A stretch of DNA of 6,466 nt from Sedimentibacter sp. (GCA_029256005.1 JAQSYS010000104.1:1-6466); one strand, 5' to 3'. Numbered from the stretch's first letter, positions 1 through 5,644 are shown. Notes: generated by a model from the sequence alone, not told the origin. Translations and numbers: made by a program.

Positions 1-537
1 AGTTTTTTAAACAATATTTCTAATTACAAAGATAAGATAATTCTAAGACCTCAGGAAATAAGCAATAATCCTGAAATTATAAGACGTCTAGGCATAATTT
101 CAATTAATACTGCAATAGAAGTCGATATATATGGAAATATAAATTCAACTCACATTATGGGAAGTAAAATGATGAATGGTATTGGCGGCTCAGGAGATTT
201 TGCACGTAATGCTTATTTATCAATATTTACAACGCCATCTACAGCTATTAACGGAAAAATTTCATCAATAGTTCCCATGGTTTCTCATGTAGACCATACT
301 GAGCATGATGTTATGATATTAGTTACTGAAAATGGTGTTGCAGATTTAAGAGGTATTTCACCTAAAGAAAGGGCTGAAATGATAATAGAGAATTGTGCTC
401 ATGAGGATTATAAAGATATGCTTAGAGATTATTTTGTGAGAGCAAAAATTACTACGAAAGATAGCCATACACCACACATATTAAGCGAGGCGCATTCTTG
501 GCACGAAAGATTTTTAGAAAAAGGTTCAATGAAATAA
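1..537 (+). CDS. Acetyl-CoA hydrolase/CoA-transferase family protein, C-terminal 178 residues (5' end outside window)
   Basis: Frame 1 is open from the first base to a TAA at 535-537, so the gene begins upstream; the ATG at 157 is internal. The visible 178 residues match the C-terminal domain of the Cat1/AarC/ScpC family, which moves CoA between succinyl-CoA and acetate or propionate in the cytoplasm. Signs are EVDIYGNINSTHIMG (residues 40-54 of the fragment), the glycine loop NGIGGSGDFARNAY (59-72), which shapes the active site, then SHVDHTEHD, VADLRG and a WHERFLEKGSM-like tail. Family members are about 500 residues long, so the catalytic glutamate lies in the missing part. Lying just before the methylmalonyl-CoA mutase operon, it resembles E. 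coli scpC beside the mutase scpA, which suggests succinate/propionate CoA exchange. Acetate as acceptor is equally possible from sequence. I see no terminator after it, so read-through into the mutase operon cannot be excluded. Confidence 0.92.
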   Translation, partial: SFLNNISNYKDKIILRPQEISNNPEIIRRLGIISINTAIEVDIYGNINSTHIMGSKMMNGIGGSGDFARNAYLSIFTTPSTAINGKISSIVPMVSHVDHTEHDVMILVTENGVADLRGISPKERAEMIIENCAHEDYKDMLRDYFVRAKITTKDSHTPHILSEAHSWHERFLEKGSMK

Positions 538-584
538 TTGAAATTCTGTTATGAAGCTACTTTTAAATTTAAATTGCATATTTT

Positions 585-630
585 TTGCAAGATATAAAAT
601 CATAAAGTCATTTTTTCAAAAACCTTGCAA
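585..630. repeat. Spaced inverted repeat TTGCAAG/CTTGCAA upstream of mcmA1
   Basis: TTGCAAG at 585-591 and CTTGCAA at 624-630 are exact reverse complements, 32 bases apart. The right copy overlaps the best candidate -35 box of the mutase operon, so the pair could be an operator. The core TTGCAA is self-complementary and also turns up inside genes in this AT-rich sequence, so chance is a serious alternative. Confidence 0.25.
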
Positions 631-653
631 TTTTGAGCATTTTAGATTAATAT
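625..653 (+). promoter_or_regulatory. Weak candidate sigma-A promoter for the methylmalonyl-CoA mutase operon
   Basis: TTGCAA (625-630) and TAATAT (648-653) are separated by 17 bases. Each box matches the consensus at four of six positions, and the start would fall about 35 bases before the ATG. The 158-base gap (538-695) shows no riboswitch-like fold and no clear terminator for the upstream gene. Other AT-rich hexamers nearby (TATAAA at 651-656, CATAAT at 669-674) lack a well-spaced -35 partner. The operon could also be read from a promoter upstream of the CoA-transferase gene. Confidence 0.3.
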
Positions 654-695
654 AAATATGAAATTTTACATAATGTGATATAGATGGAGGTTTAA

Positions 696-2375
696 ATGTT
701 TGATAAAGAAAAACTTGACCAATTGAAAAATCAACGAGAAAATTGGGAAGAAAAAGTATTAAATAAGTCATTAAATAAGGCACCAGAAAGTAAAGTTGAA
801 TTTAAAACTGTTTCTGGAGCAACAGTTGAAAGACTTTATACTCCAGAAGACGTAGCAAATATTGATTATGAAGAAGAAATAGGCTACCCAGGTCAATACC
901 CTTTTACAAGAGGTTATCAGCCAACTATGTATAGAGGAAAAGCTTGGACAATGAGAATGTATGCAGGCTTTGCAACAGCAGAAGAATCTAATGAAAGATA
1001 TAAATATCTTGTTAACCAAGGCTCAACAGGTTTATCAGTTGCATTTGACCTTCCTACTCAAATAGGATATGACTCAGACCATTCTTTAGCACAAGGAGAA
1101 GTTGGTAAGGTTGGTGTTGCCATTGACTCATTGAAGGATATGGAAATTCTTTTTGATGGAATTCCACTTGATAAGGTATCTACATCAATGACTATAAATG
1201 CTCCTGCATCAGTATTGTTGGCAATGTATATTGCAGTTGCAGAAAAACAAGGGGTATCGGCTGATAAATTAAGAGGCACAATTCAAAACGATATATTAAA
1301 AGAATACATTGCAAGAGGAACATACATATTCCCAACTGAGCCATCTATGAGATTGATTACAAATATATTTGAATATTGCTCAAAAGAAGTTCCAAATTGG
1401 AATACAATAAGTATTTCTGGATACCACATAAGAGAAGCAGGTTCAACTGCTGCACAGGAAGTAGGATTTACATTAGCTGACGGTATAGCTTATGTAGATG
1501 CAGCTATTAAAGCTGGTCTTGACGTTGACACATTTGCTCCAAGACTTTCATTTTTCTTCAATGCTCACAATGATTTGCTGGAAGAGGTTTCTAAATATAG
1601 AGCAGCAAGAAGACTTTGGGCAAAAATAATGAAGGACAGATTTAAAGCTAAAAGCGAAAAATCTATGATGCTTAAATTCCACACTCAAACAGCAGGATGT
1701 ACACTAACTGCTCAACAGCCTGACAACAATATAATAAGAGTTGCAATGCAGGCACTTGCTGCAGTATTGGGAGGAACTCAGTCGCTTCATACAAATTCAA
1801 GAGATGAGGCATTGGCACTTCCTACAACAGATTCTGTAACTATCGCATTAAGAACACAGCAGATATTAGCTAATGAAACAGGGATTACAAACACTGTTGA
1901 CCCATTGGCTGGTTCATATTATATTGAAGCAAAGACAAAGGAAATTGAAGATAAAGCAATGGAGTATATCAACAAGATTGATGATCTGGGCGGAGCAGCA
2001 AGAGCAATTGATTTGGGATATATACAAAAAGAAATTTCTGACTCTGCATACAAATATCAGATGGAAATAGAATCTCTGGATAGAATAGTGGTTGGAGTCA
2101 ACAAATACCAAGTTAAAGAAGGATCTCCAAAAGGCTTGCTAAGAGTTGACCCGATTGTAGGAGAAATGCAGAAAAAGAAAATTAATGATGTAAAAGCTAT
2201 GAGAAATAATGATGCTGTAAAAGATAAACTTGATGCTTTAAGAACAGCTTGCCAAGGAACAGAAAATGTAATGCCTTATATTGTAGAAGCAGTAAAAGAA
2301 TACGCAACATTAGGAGAAATATGCGGCGTTATGAGAGAAGTTTTTGGAGAATATGAGCAAGCAGTGTTGCTTTAA
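696..2375 (+). CDS. mcmA1: Methylmalonyl-CoA mutase, catalytic (large) subunit of the split form
   Basis: With the separate B12 subunit and adenosylcobalamin, it interconverts succinyl-CoA and (R)-methylmalonyl-CoA in the cytoplasm. The 559 residues are the usual length for the split catalytic chain, which lacks the C-terminal B12 domain. Substrate residues fall where the P. shermanii enzyme has them: Tyr89 (RMYAGFATA), Thr195 and Gln197 (GTIQND), Arg207 (ARGTY) and His244 (SGYHIREAG). Tyr89 with Arg207 points to methylmalonyl-CoA rather than isobutyryl-CoA, which uses Phe and Gln there. Ala116 argues against 2-hydroxyisobutyryl-CoA mutase. The barrel continues through FHTQTAG (328-334), GGTQSLHTNS (359-368) and TVDPLAGSYY (400-409). 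Lys327, two before His329, is where I recall Arg in most relatives. The start is fixed by TGGAGG at 685-690, five bases before ATG. It is first in the operon, 12 bases before mcmA2. Confidence 0.96.
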   Translation: MFDKEKLDQLKNQRENWEEKVLNKSLNKAPESKVEFKTVSGATVERLYTPEDVANIDYEEEIGYPGQYPFTRGYQPTMYRGKAWTMRMYAGFATAEESNERYKYLVNQGSTGLSVAFDLPTQIGYDSDHSLAQGEVGKVGVAIDSLKDMEILFDGIPLDKVSTSMTINAPASVLLAMYIAVAEKQGVSADKLRGTIQNDILKEYIARGTYIFPTEPSMRLITNIFEYCSKEVPNWNTISISGYHIREAGSTAAQEVGFTLADGIAYVDAAIKAGLDVDTFAPRLSFFFNAHNDLLEEVSKYRAARRLWAKIMKDRFKAKSEKSMMLKFHTQTAGCTLTAQQPDNNIIRVAMQALAAVLGGTQSLHTNSRDEALALPTTDSVTIALRTQQILANETGITNTVDPLAGSYYIEAKTKEIEDKAMEYINKIDDLGGAARAIDLGYIQKEISDSAYKYQMEIESLDRIVVGVNKYQVKEGSPKGLLRVDPIVGEMQKKKINDVKAMRNNDAVKDKLDALRTACQGTENVMPYIVEAVKEYATLGEICGVMREVFGEYEQAVLL

Positions 2376-2387
2376 TAGGAGGATAAA

Positions 2388-2789
2388 ATGAGACCAATCA
2401 GAGTATTAGTTGCCAAGCCAGGACTTGATGGACATGACAGAGGAGCAAAGGTTATTGCCAGAGCTCTTCGTGATGCAGGTATGGAAGTTATATATACAGG
2501 ATTAAGACAAACTCCTGAACAAATAGTTGCAGCTGCAGTTCAGGAAGACGTAGATGTAGTAGGTATAAGTATATTGTCAGGTGCACATAACTATTTGTTT
2601 CCAAGAGTTGTTGAATTATTGAATGAGCAAAGTGTAGATGATGTGTTGATAATAGGAGGCGGAGTTATTCCAGATGAAGACATACCTTTGTTAAAAGAAG
2701 CAGGTATCGCTGAAATATTCACACCGGGAACTACAACTACACAAATGATTGAATATATAAAAAATAACTTGAAAAGAACAATAGACTAA
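2388..2789 (+). CDS. mcmA2: Methylmalonyl-CoA mutase, cobalamin-binding (small) subunit
   Basis: This 133-residue protein is a free-standing B12-binding Rossmann-like domain that pairs with the catalytic subunit. It shows the full base-off/His-on signature: D14-x-H16-x-x-G19 in GLDGHDRG, where His16 is the lower axial cobalt ligand; S61-x-L63 in ISILSG; and Gly90-Gly92 in IIGGGVIP, which holds the nucleotide tail. The start MRPIRVLVAKPGLDG is typical of the family. AGGAGG (2377-2382) sits five bases before ATG, and the gene follows mcmA1 by 12 bases and precedes meaB by 12, so all three should be co-transcribed. The mutase is therefore the two-gene type seen in archaea and many Clostridia, not the fused type. 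Its size and context exclude a methionine synthase or corrinoid methyltransferase domain. Confidence 0.96.
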   Translation: MRPIRVLVAKPGLDGHDRGAKVIARALRDAGMEVIYTGLRQTPEQIVAAAVQEDVDVVGISILSGAHNYLFPRVVELLNEQSVDDVLIIGGGVIPDEDIPLLKEAGIAEIFTPGTTTTQMIEYIKNNLKRTID

Positions 2790-2801
2790 CAGGAGAACGA
2801 T

Positions 2802-3740
2802 ATGGAATTAATTCAGCGTATGCTTTCAGGGGAGAAGAGAGCATGTGCAAAACTTATAACTGCTGTAGAAAATAACCCTGAAGAAGCTGAAAAAATATTG
2901 AGAGAAATTCATCAGTATACTGGTAATGCCTATGTTATAGGCATTACCGGACCTCCCGGAGCAGGCAAGAGCACCCTTACGGACAAGGTCGTAAAGTCTT
3001 TGATTAATGAAGGTAAAAAGGTCGGCATCATAGCAGTAGATCCTACGAGTCCATATTCAGGAGGGTCTATTTTAGGTGACAGAATACGTATGCAGGATCT
3101 AGCACTTAATCCAAATGTTTTTATAAGAAGCATGGGAACAAGAGGTCAACTTGGAGGTCTATCAAAGTATACAAAAAATGCTCTGAAGATTCTGGATGCT
3201 GCAGGTTATGATTACATCATCATTGAAACAGTAGGTGTAGGTCAATCTGAAGTTGACATAGTTAAGACAGCGGATACTATTGTAATGGTCATGGTACCTG
3301 GTCTTGGTGATGACATTCAGTCAATTAAAGCTGGGATAATGGAAATCGGTGATATATTTGTAATAAATAAAAGCGATTTGTTTGGAGCTGATAGAACAGC
3401 AACAGAAGTAAACATGATGCTTGATTTGAGTATGGCTATGGAGAGAAGACCTCCTGTTGTGAAAGTAACTGCTTCGAGAAGTGAAGGAATTGATGATTTA
3501 ATTACTGAAATCAATAATCATCAGGAATATTTGAAAACAAGCGGAAAGCTGCATACTAGAAGAAAAAATAATTTAAAGCTTGAAATAGTCGAGCTTATCG
3601 AATCAGAGTTGAGAAAAATTGTAATTTCTCATGTGGACTCGGAAAATAAGCTTGAGCTAGAAACTGATAAAATAATAACTAAAGAAAAGAATATGTATGA
3701 AGTAAGAGACGAATTTTTAAAAAAAATTGGAGAACGATAG
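2802..3740 (+). CDS. meaB: MeaB/ArgK-type GTPase, chaperone of methylmalonyl-CoA mutase
   Basis: G3E-family P-loop GTPase of 312 residues, the usual length. MeaB proteins bind methylmalonyl-CoA mutase, use GTP to gate adenosylcobalamin loading and protect or rescue the enzyme from inactivation. Visible parts are an N-terminal helical arm (1-44), the Walker A motif GPPGAGKST (50-58), the AVDPTSPYSGGSILGDRIRM segment (78-97), the ETVGVGQSE switch II region (142-150) and the NKSD guanine-specificity motif (189-192), then a C-terminal helical dimerisation part. Older annotations call such proteins 'LAO/AO transport ATPase ArgK'; the neighbouring mutase makes the chaperone role far more likely. 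AGGAGA (2791-2796) sits five bases before the ATG. The bases for residues 41-50 form a perfect hairpin (2920-2950), and the P-loop codons after it are clearly richer in G+C than the rest of the gene. Confidence 0.95.
   Translation: MELIQRMLSGEKRACAKLITAVENNPEEAEKILREIHQYTGNAYVIGITGPPGAGKSTLTDKVVKSLINEGKKVGIIAVDPTSPYSGGSILGDRIRMQDLALNPNVFIRSMGTRGQLGGLSKYTKNALKILDAAGYDYIIIETVGVGQSEVDIVKTADTIVMVMVPGLGDDIQSIKAGIMEIGDIFVINKSDLFGADRTATEVNMMLDLSMAMERRPPVVKVTASRSEGIDDLITEINNHQEYLKTSGKLHTRRKNNLKLEIVELIESELRKIVISHVDSENKLELETDKIITKEKNMYEVRDEFLKKIGER
2920..2950 (+). repeat. Perfect inverted repeat (12-base arms, 3-base loop) inside meaB
   Basis: GGTAATGCCTAT (2922-2933), the loop GTT (2934-2936) and ATAGGCATTACC (2937-2948) form a perfect palindrome. 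In RNA it gains a U·G pair (2921/2949) and a C-G pair (2920/2950), giving a 14-pair hairpin about 120 bases into the gene. No T-run follows, so it is not a rho-independent terminator. It may be a structure affecting translation or mRNA cleavage, or chance. Confidence 0.7.
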
Positions 3741-3772
3741 GTTTTGTTCAGCCAAAGTGGTGGAGGTGTGTA

Positions 3773-4174
3773 ATGGTACAAAAAGTTGATCATATAGGAA
3801 TTGCAGTTAAAGATTTAGAAGAATCTTTGAAATTTTATGAAGCTGCACTTGGATTAAAGGCAGTTGGAACAGAAGTTGTTGCAGAACAAAAAGTTAGAGT
3901 TGCATTTTTACCTACAGGAGATTCAGAAATTGAACTCTTAGAAGCAACATCTGAAGACAGCCCAATTGCAAAATTTATAGAAAAAAACGGAGAAGGCGTT
4001 CAACATATTGCTTACAGGGTAGAAAGTGTTGAAGCTGCCATAGAAGAAATGAAGGAAAAAGGAATCAGAATGATTGATGAAAAGCCTCGTTATGGTGCAG
4101 GCGGAGCAAAAATAGCCTTCTGTCATCCAAAAAGCACAGGCGGAGTTTTAATAGAACTGTGTCAAAGGAATTAA
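3773..4174 (+). CDS. mce: Methylmalonyl-CoA epimerase
   Basis: This 133-residue enzyme of the vicinal-oxygen-chelate (glyoxalase-like) fold interconverts (R)- and (S)-methylmalonyl-CoA. It links the mutase, which uses the R form, to carboxylases or decarboxylases that use the S form. Two beta-alpha-beta modules are visible (about 3-56 and 74-130). The likely divalent-metal ligands are His7 (VDHIGIAV), Glu54 (EIELLE), His78 (GVQHIAY) and Glu128 (GVLIELCQ). The segment KPRYGAGGAKIAFCHPKSTGGVLIEL is diagnostic for this enzyme rather than glyoxalase I. GGAGGTG at 3762-3768 sits just before the ATG. It follows meaB by 32 bases, the widest gap in the operon, and is the last gene before the terminator at 4188. 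The length is normal and the likely metal ligands are all present. Confidence 0.95.
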   Translation: MVQKVDHIGIAVKDLEESLKFYEAALGLKAVGTEVVAEQKVRVAFLPTGDSEIELLEATSEDSPIAKFIEKNGEGVQHIAYRVESVEAAIEEMKEKGIRMIDEKPRYGAGGAKIAFCHPKSTGGVLIELCQRN

Positions 4175-4187
4175 ATAATAATATAAG

Positions 4188-4221
4188 AAAAACTTAGGAA
4201 TGACCTAAGTTTTTTGTTTTT
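4188..4221 (+). terminator. Rho-independent terminator of the mutase operon
   Basis: AAAAACTTAGG (4188-4198) pairs perfectly with CCTAAGTTTTT (4204-4214) around the loop AATGA, followed by a T-rich tail (T6, G, T5) to 4221. It begins 13 bases after the mce stop. The A-run at 4188-4192 becomes a short T-run on the minus strand, so it may also end transcription of the convergent gene whose stop lies at 4235-4237. Confidence 0.9.
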
Positions 4222-4234
4222 ATATATGCATTAA

Positions 4235-4627
4235 TCACAGTAGGTTGTAAATCCCCAAAGTTTTCAAATGGTCCATTTTAGTTGCCATTATGGTTTCCAA
4301 ATCAAGGTTGAGAGCTGAACACATTGACGCTAGGTAAAATAACAATTCACCCATTTCTTCAATAATTTTTTCTTTACACTTAGGACAAAGTTCACCTTCA
4401 ACATGGCTATCCAAGTCAAGTTGATTTTCTTCCAAAGTTTTATTATCCGAAAATAATTGTTTTGTAGCATGTATCTCTATACATCCACAATGTGTTGCAG
4501 ACTTAAAAACTGCTCGGTTAAGCATAGATGTTTGTTCATCAAGTTTTGTAACAATATCTAAAATGCTTTTATTTAAAAGCTGCAAATTACCGGTAATATT
4601 TTGAAATTCACTACATTCACATGACAT
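4235..4627 (-). CDS. Small cysteine-rich conserved protein with a MazG-like C-terminal helical region
   Basis: A 130-residue cytoplasmic protein of unknown function. I recognise similar proteins from Clostridia but cannot attach a reliable family name. The N-terminal half looks helical (ITGNLQLLNKSILDIVTKLDEQTSMLNRAV, 11-40). The C-terminal segment IEEMGELLFYLASMCSALNLDLETIM (89-114) resembles the second metal-binding helix of MazG-type nucleotide pyrophosphohydrolases (ExxD, here E91-x-x-E94). The preceding EExxE helix is not recognisable; its place holds CPKC (81-84). Further cysteines form CEC (3-5) and CGC (47-49), so a zinc or redox site is plausible. An active pyrophosphohydrolase is therefore doubtful. 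The start is supported by AAGGAG (minus strand, 4638-4643) ten bases before ATG. The gene converges on the mutase operon, has its own promoter, and shares no visible link with its neighbours. Confidence 0.8.
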   Translation of the reverse strand: MSCECSEFQNITGNLQLLNKSILDIVTKLDEQTSMLNRAVFKSATHCGCIEIHATKQLFSDNKTLEENQLDLDSHVEGELCPKCKEKIIEEMGELLFYLASMCSALNLDLETIMATKMDHLKTLGIYNLL

Positions 4628-4664
4628 GTATTTTCAACTCCTTTCATATATCAAAAATTAATAT

Positions 4665-4684
4665 TTTTTGCATTCTTGCAAAAA
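4665..4684 (-). promoter_or_regulatory. Small palindrome in the leader of the minus-strand gene
   Basis: TTTTTGCA (4665-4672) and TGCAAAAA (4677-4684) form an 8-base-pair inverted repeat around TTCT. It lies in the untranslated leader between the promoter (4723-4752) and the ribosome site (4638-4643). It could be an operator or a weak hairpin; its low G+C content makes it a poor RNA structure. Confidence 0.35.
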
Positions 4685-4722
4685 CCGATCGAACGTTTTA
4701 TAAGGTACCTAGCTATATAAAA

Positions 4723-4752
4723 ATTATACTTAAAGACAAGCTACGATGTCAA
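4723..4752 (-). promoter_or_regulatory. Strong sigma-A type promoter for the 4235-4627 gene
   Basis: Read on the minus strand, TTGACA (4752-4747) and TATAAT (4728-4723) are both perfect consensus hexamers, 18 bases apart. Transcription should start near 4716, leaving a leader of roughly 90 bases. That leader contains the palindromes AGGTACCT (4703-4710) and CGATCG (4686-4691) as well as the TTTTTGCA repeat. Confidence 0.75.
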
Positions 4753-4842
4753 ACACTTTATTAATACATTTTGTAAACAAACTATTTCCCATTAAGCATA
4801 ATTTTTGAAAACAGAGAATACAATATAAAGAAATATATATAT

Positions 4843-4848
4843 AGGGGG
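4843..4848 (+). promoter_or_regulatory. Ribosome binding site that decides the start of the PrcB-like gene
   Basis: AGGGGG (4843-4848) touches the ATG at 4849, which leaves no spacer. The in-frame ATG at 4855 has a six-base spacer and is the better start. No convincing promoter is seen upstream. The best candidate is TTGCAA (4676-4681), N17, TATAAG (4699-4704), which would give a leader of about 140 bases and overlap the divergent promoter region. Confidence 0.7.
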
Positions 4849-4854
4849 ATGTTT

Positions 4855-5292
4855 ATGAAAAGAATTGTAACCATAGTTGCGATTATTGTATTTATAGCTG
4901 CTCTTTTGTTCTTTTTTAGGTACTTTAGAGGAAAGGGAGCTGACAATGTGGGGTTTGATACTATTGATCCTGAGAATATGCCAAGACAGATTACCGAAGT
5001 TTTGCCTAATTACAGGATGAAAGAAAAGGCTTTAGTAGCAAAAATTAATGATGAAATATATGTAGTTGTAACAAGAGGAGAAAAGAACACTGCAGGTTAT
5101 GAGGTTGAAATTGATAAGTTGACACTCACAGATGTGAATGGTGAAAAAGTATTGACAGTTTACGCTGAGTATACAGATCCGAAGCCTGGAGATGTAACGG
5201 CTCAAATACTTACATATCCGTTTACAGTTGTAAAGACTGACATGGAAGAGCTCCCACAGAAGGTTATTTTAGAAAAAGAATACAAAAATTAG
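4855..5292 (+). CDS. Membrane-anchored protein with a PrcB C-terminal-like domain
   Basis: A 145-residue protein counted from the ATG at 4855. Residues 1-3 (MKR) are basic and residues 4-21 form a strongly hydrophobic segment followed by RYFRGKG. This is an uncleaved anchor or signal peptide with no lipobox cysteine, so the remainder should lie outside the membrane. The region from about residue 65 on (EIYVVVTRGEKNTAGYEVEIDKL, then DPKPGDVTAQILTYPFTVVKT) resembles the PrcB C-terminal domain. The pattern is a G-x-K-x-T-x-GY strand, then a P-x-PG and TYP strand pair. The domain is named after PrcB of the Treponema denticola dentilisin protease complex, but it is widespread in Clostridia without a protease beside it, and its function is unknown. 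The gene stands alone, divergent from the cysteine-rich gene and 352 bases before ftsE. The domain call comes from pattern memory and is moderately sure. Confidence 0.75.
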   Translation: MKRIVTIVAIIVFIAALLFFFRYFRGKGADNVGFDTIDPENMPRQITEVLPNYRMKEKALVAKINDEIYVVVTRGEKNTAGYEVEIDKLTLTDVNGEKVLTVYAEYTDPKPGDVTAQILTYPFTVVKTDMEELPQKVILEKEYKN

Positions 5293-5382
5293 TAACATTG
5301 ATTAATAATTTGCTTTACTTGCAATCATTTTGCAATTGTTAGATACCATAGAGCTTTGCTCATCGGTAATAATTAAATGTAC

Positions 5383-5461
5383 ATAAAAAATGAGATTCTT
5401 CGGCTGCGTCTCAGAATGACAATTGTCATCCTGAGCGTATGCGAAGGGTCTTATTTTTTAT
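5383..5461. repeat. 79-base imperfect palindrome of dispersed-repeat type, possibly acting as a terminator
   Basis: The left half (5383-5422) pairs with the right half (5423-5461) around GACAATTGTC (5418-5427). Thirty-two of 39 positions are exactly complementary, with one bulged T on the left. Read as plus-strand RNA, four of the seven differences are G·U pairs. The core (ATTCTTCGG ... CTCAGAATGACA, and CATCCTGAGCG ... CGAAGG) is of a type I recognise as scattered palindromic repeats in many bacterial genomes, including Clostridia. The arms end in A6 and T6 runs, so the hairpin followed by T6 can serve as an intrinsic terminator for the upstream PrcB-like gene, and in reverse. I see no transposase. 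Confidence 0.75.
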
Positions 5462-5591
5462 TTTTCGATAATTACATGCTAATCCATTGCGTATTCCATA
5501 ACATATCATTTGCATTGACAATATTTTTTGTTATAGCCAAAAATAAACATTTCATTTTCATGCAAAATAAAGTAAAATAATATAATAATAG

Positions 5592-5621
5592 TTGTAATTT
5601 TGTCAAATAGTGTTATATAAT
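5592..5621 (+). promoter_or_regulatory. Sigma-A type promoter for ftsEX
   Basis: TTGTAA (5592-5597), an 18-base spacer and a perfect TATAAT (5616-5621). Transcription would begin near 5628, giving a leader of only about 17 bases before the GTG at 5645. A start at the GTG of 5627 would then lie at or before the 5' end of the message. Confidence 0.6.
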
Positions 5622-5632
5622 AGTAAGTGGTA

Positions 5633-5640
5633 AGAGGTGA
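5633..5640 (+). promoter_or_regulatory. Ribosome binding site that sets the ftsE start
   Basis: AGAGGTGA (5633-5640) is well placed for the GTG at 5645 and lies downstream of the alternative GTG at 5627, which has no ribosome site of its own. Confidence 0.75.
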
Positions 5641-5644
5641 AACT

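Larger units (their letters stand above)
5293..5644. other. 352-base non-coding stretch before ftsE
   Basis: I see no believable gene here. The stretch holds two direct copies of TTGCAAT (5319-5325 and 5330-5336) 11 bases apart, the 79-base palindromic repeat (5383-5461), an isolated TTGACA (5515-5520) without a good -10 partner, and the ftsE promoter (5592-5621). A reading frame at 5377-5580 is a by-product of the repeat. Confidence 0.7.

Noticed and set aside
538..695. Cobalamin riboswitch ahead of the B12-dependent mutase operon
   Set aside because: The gap is only 158 bases, very AT-rich, and shows no B12-box-like conserved core or G+C-rich helices.
771..1279. Minus-strand reading frames opposite mcmA1
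   Set aside because: They lie wholly within a strongly supported gene, lack ribosome sites and show no recognisable protein features; the same holds for the frames opposite meaB (2930-3133, 3317-3514) and mce (3938-4126).
4686..4703. LexA/DinR-like SOS box around CGAACGTTTT
   Set aside because: The Firmicute SOS box needs CGAAC and GTTCG-like halves four bases apart; here GAAC and GTTT are directly adjacent, so the spacing is wrong.
5319..5336. Direct TTGCAAT repeats one helical turn apart as a regulator site
   Set aside because: TTGCAA also occurs inside several genes in the window (for example near 969, 1309 and 3964), so two nearby copies in AT-rich spacer are weak evidence.
5377..5580. 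67-residue plus-strand reading frame
   Set aside because: Its first third (ILRLRLRMTIVILSVCEGS) is simply the translation of the palindromic repeat, a known source of false genes. It has no ribosome site and the rest is AT-rich intergenic sequence.
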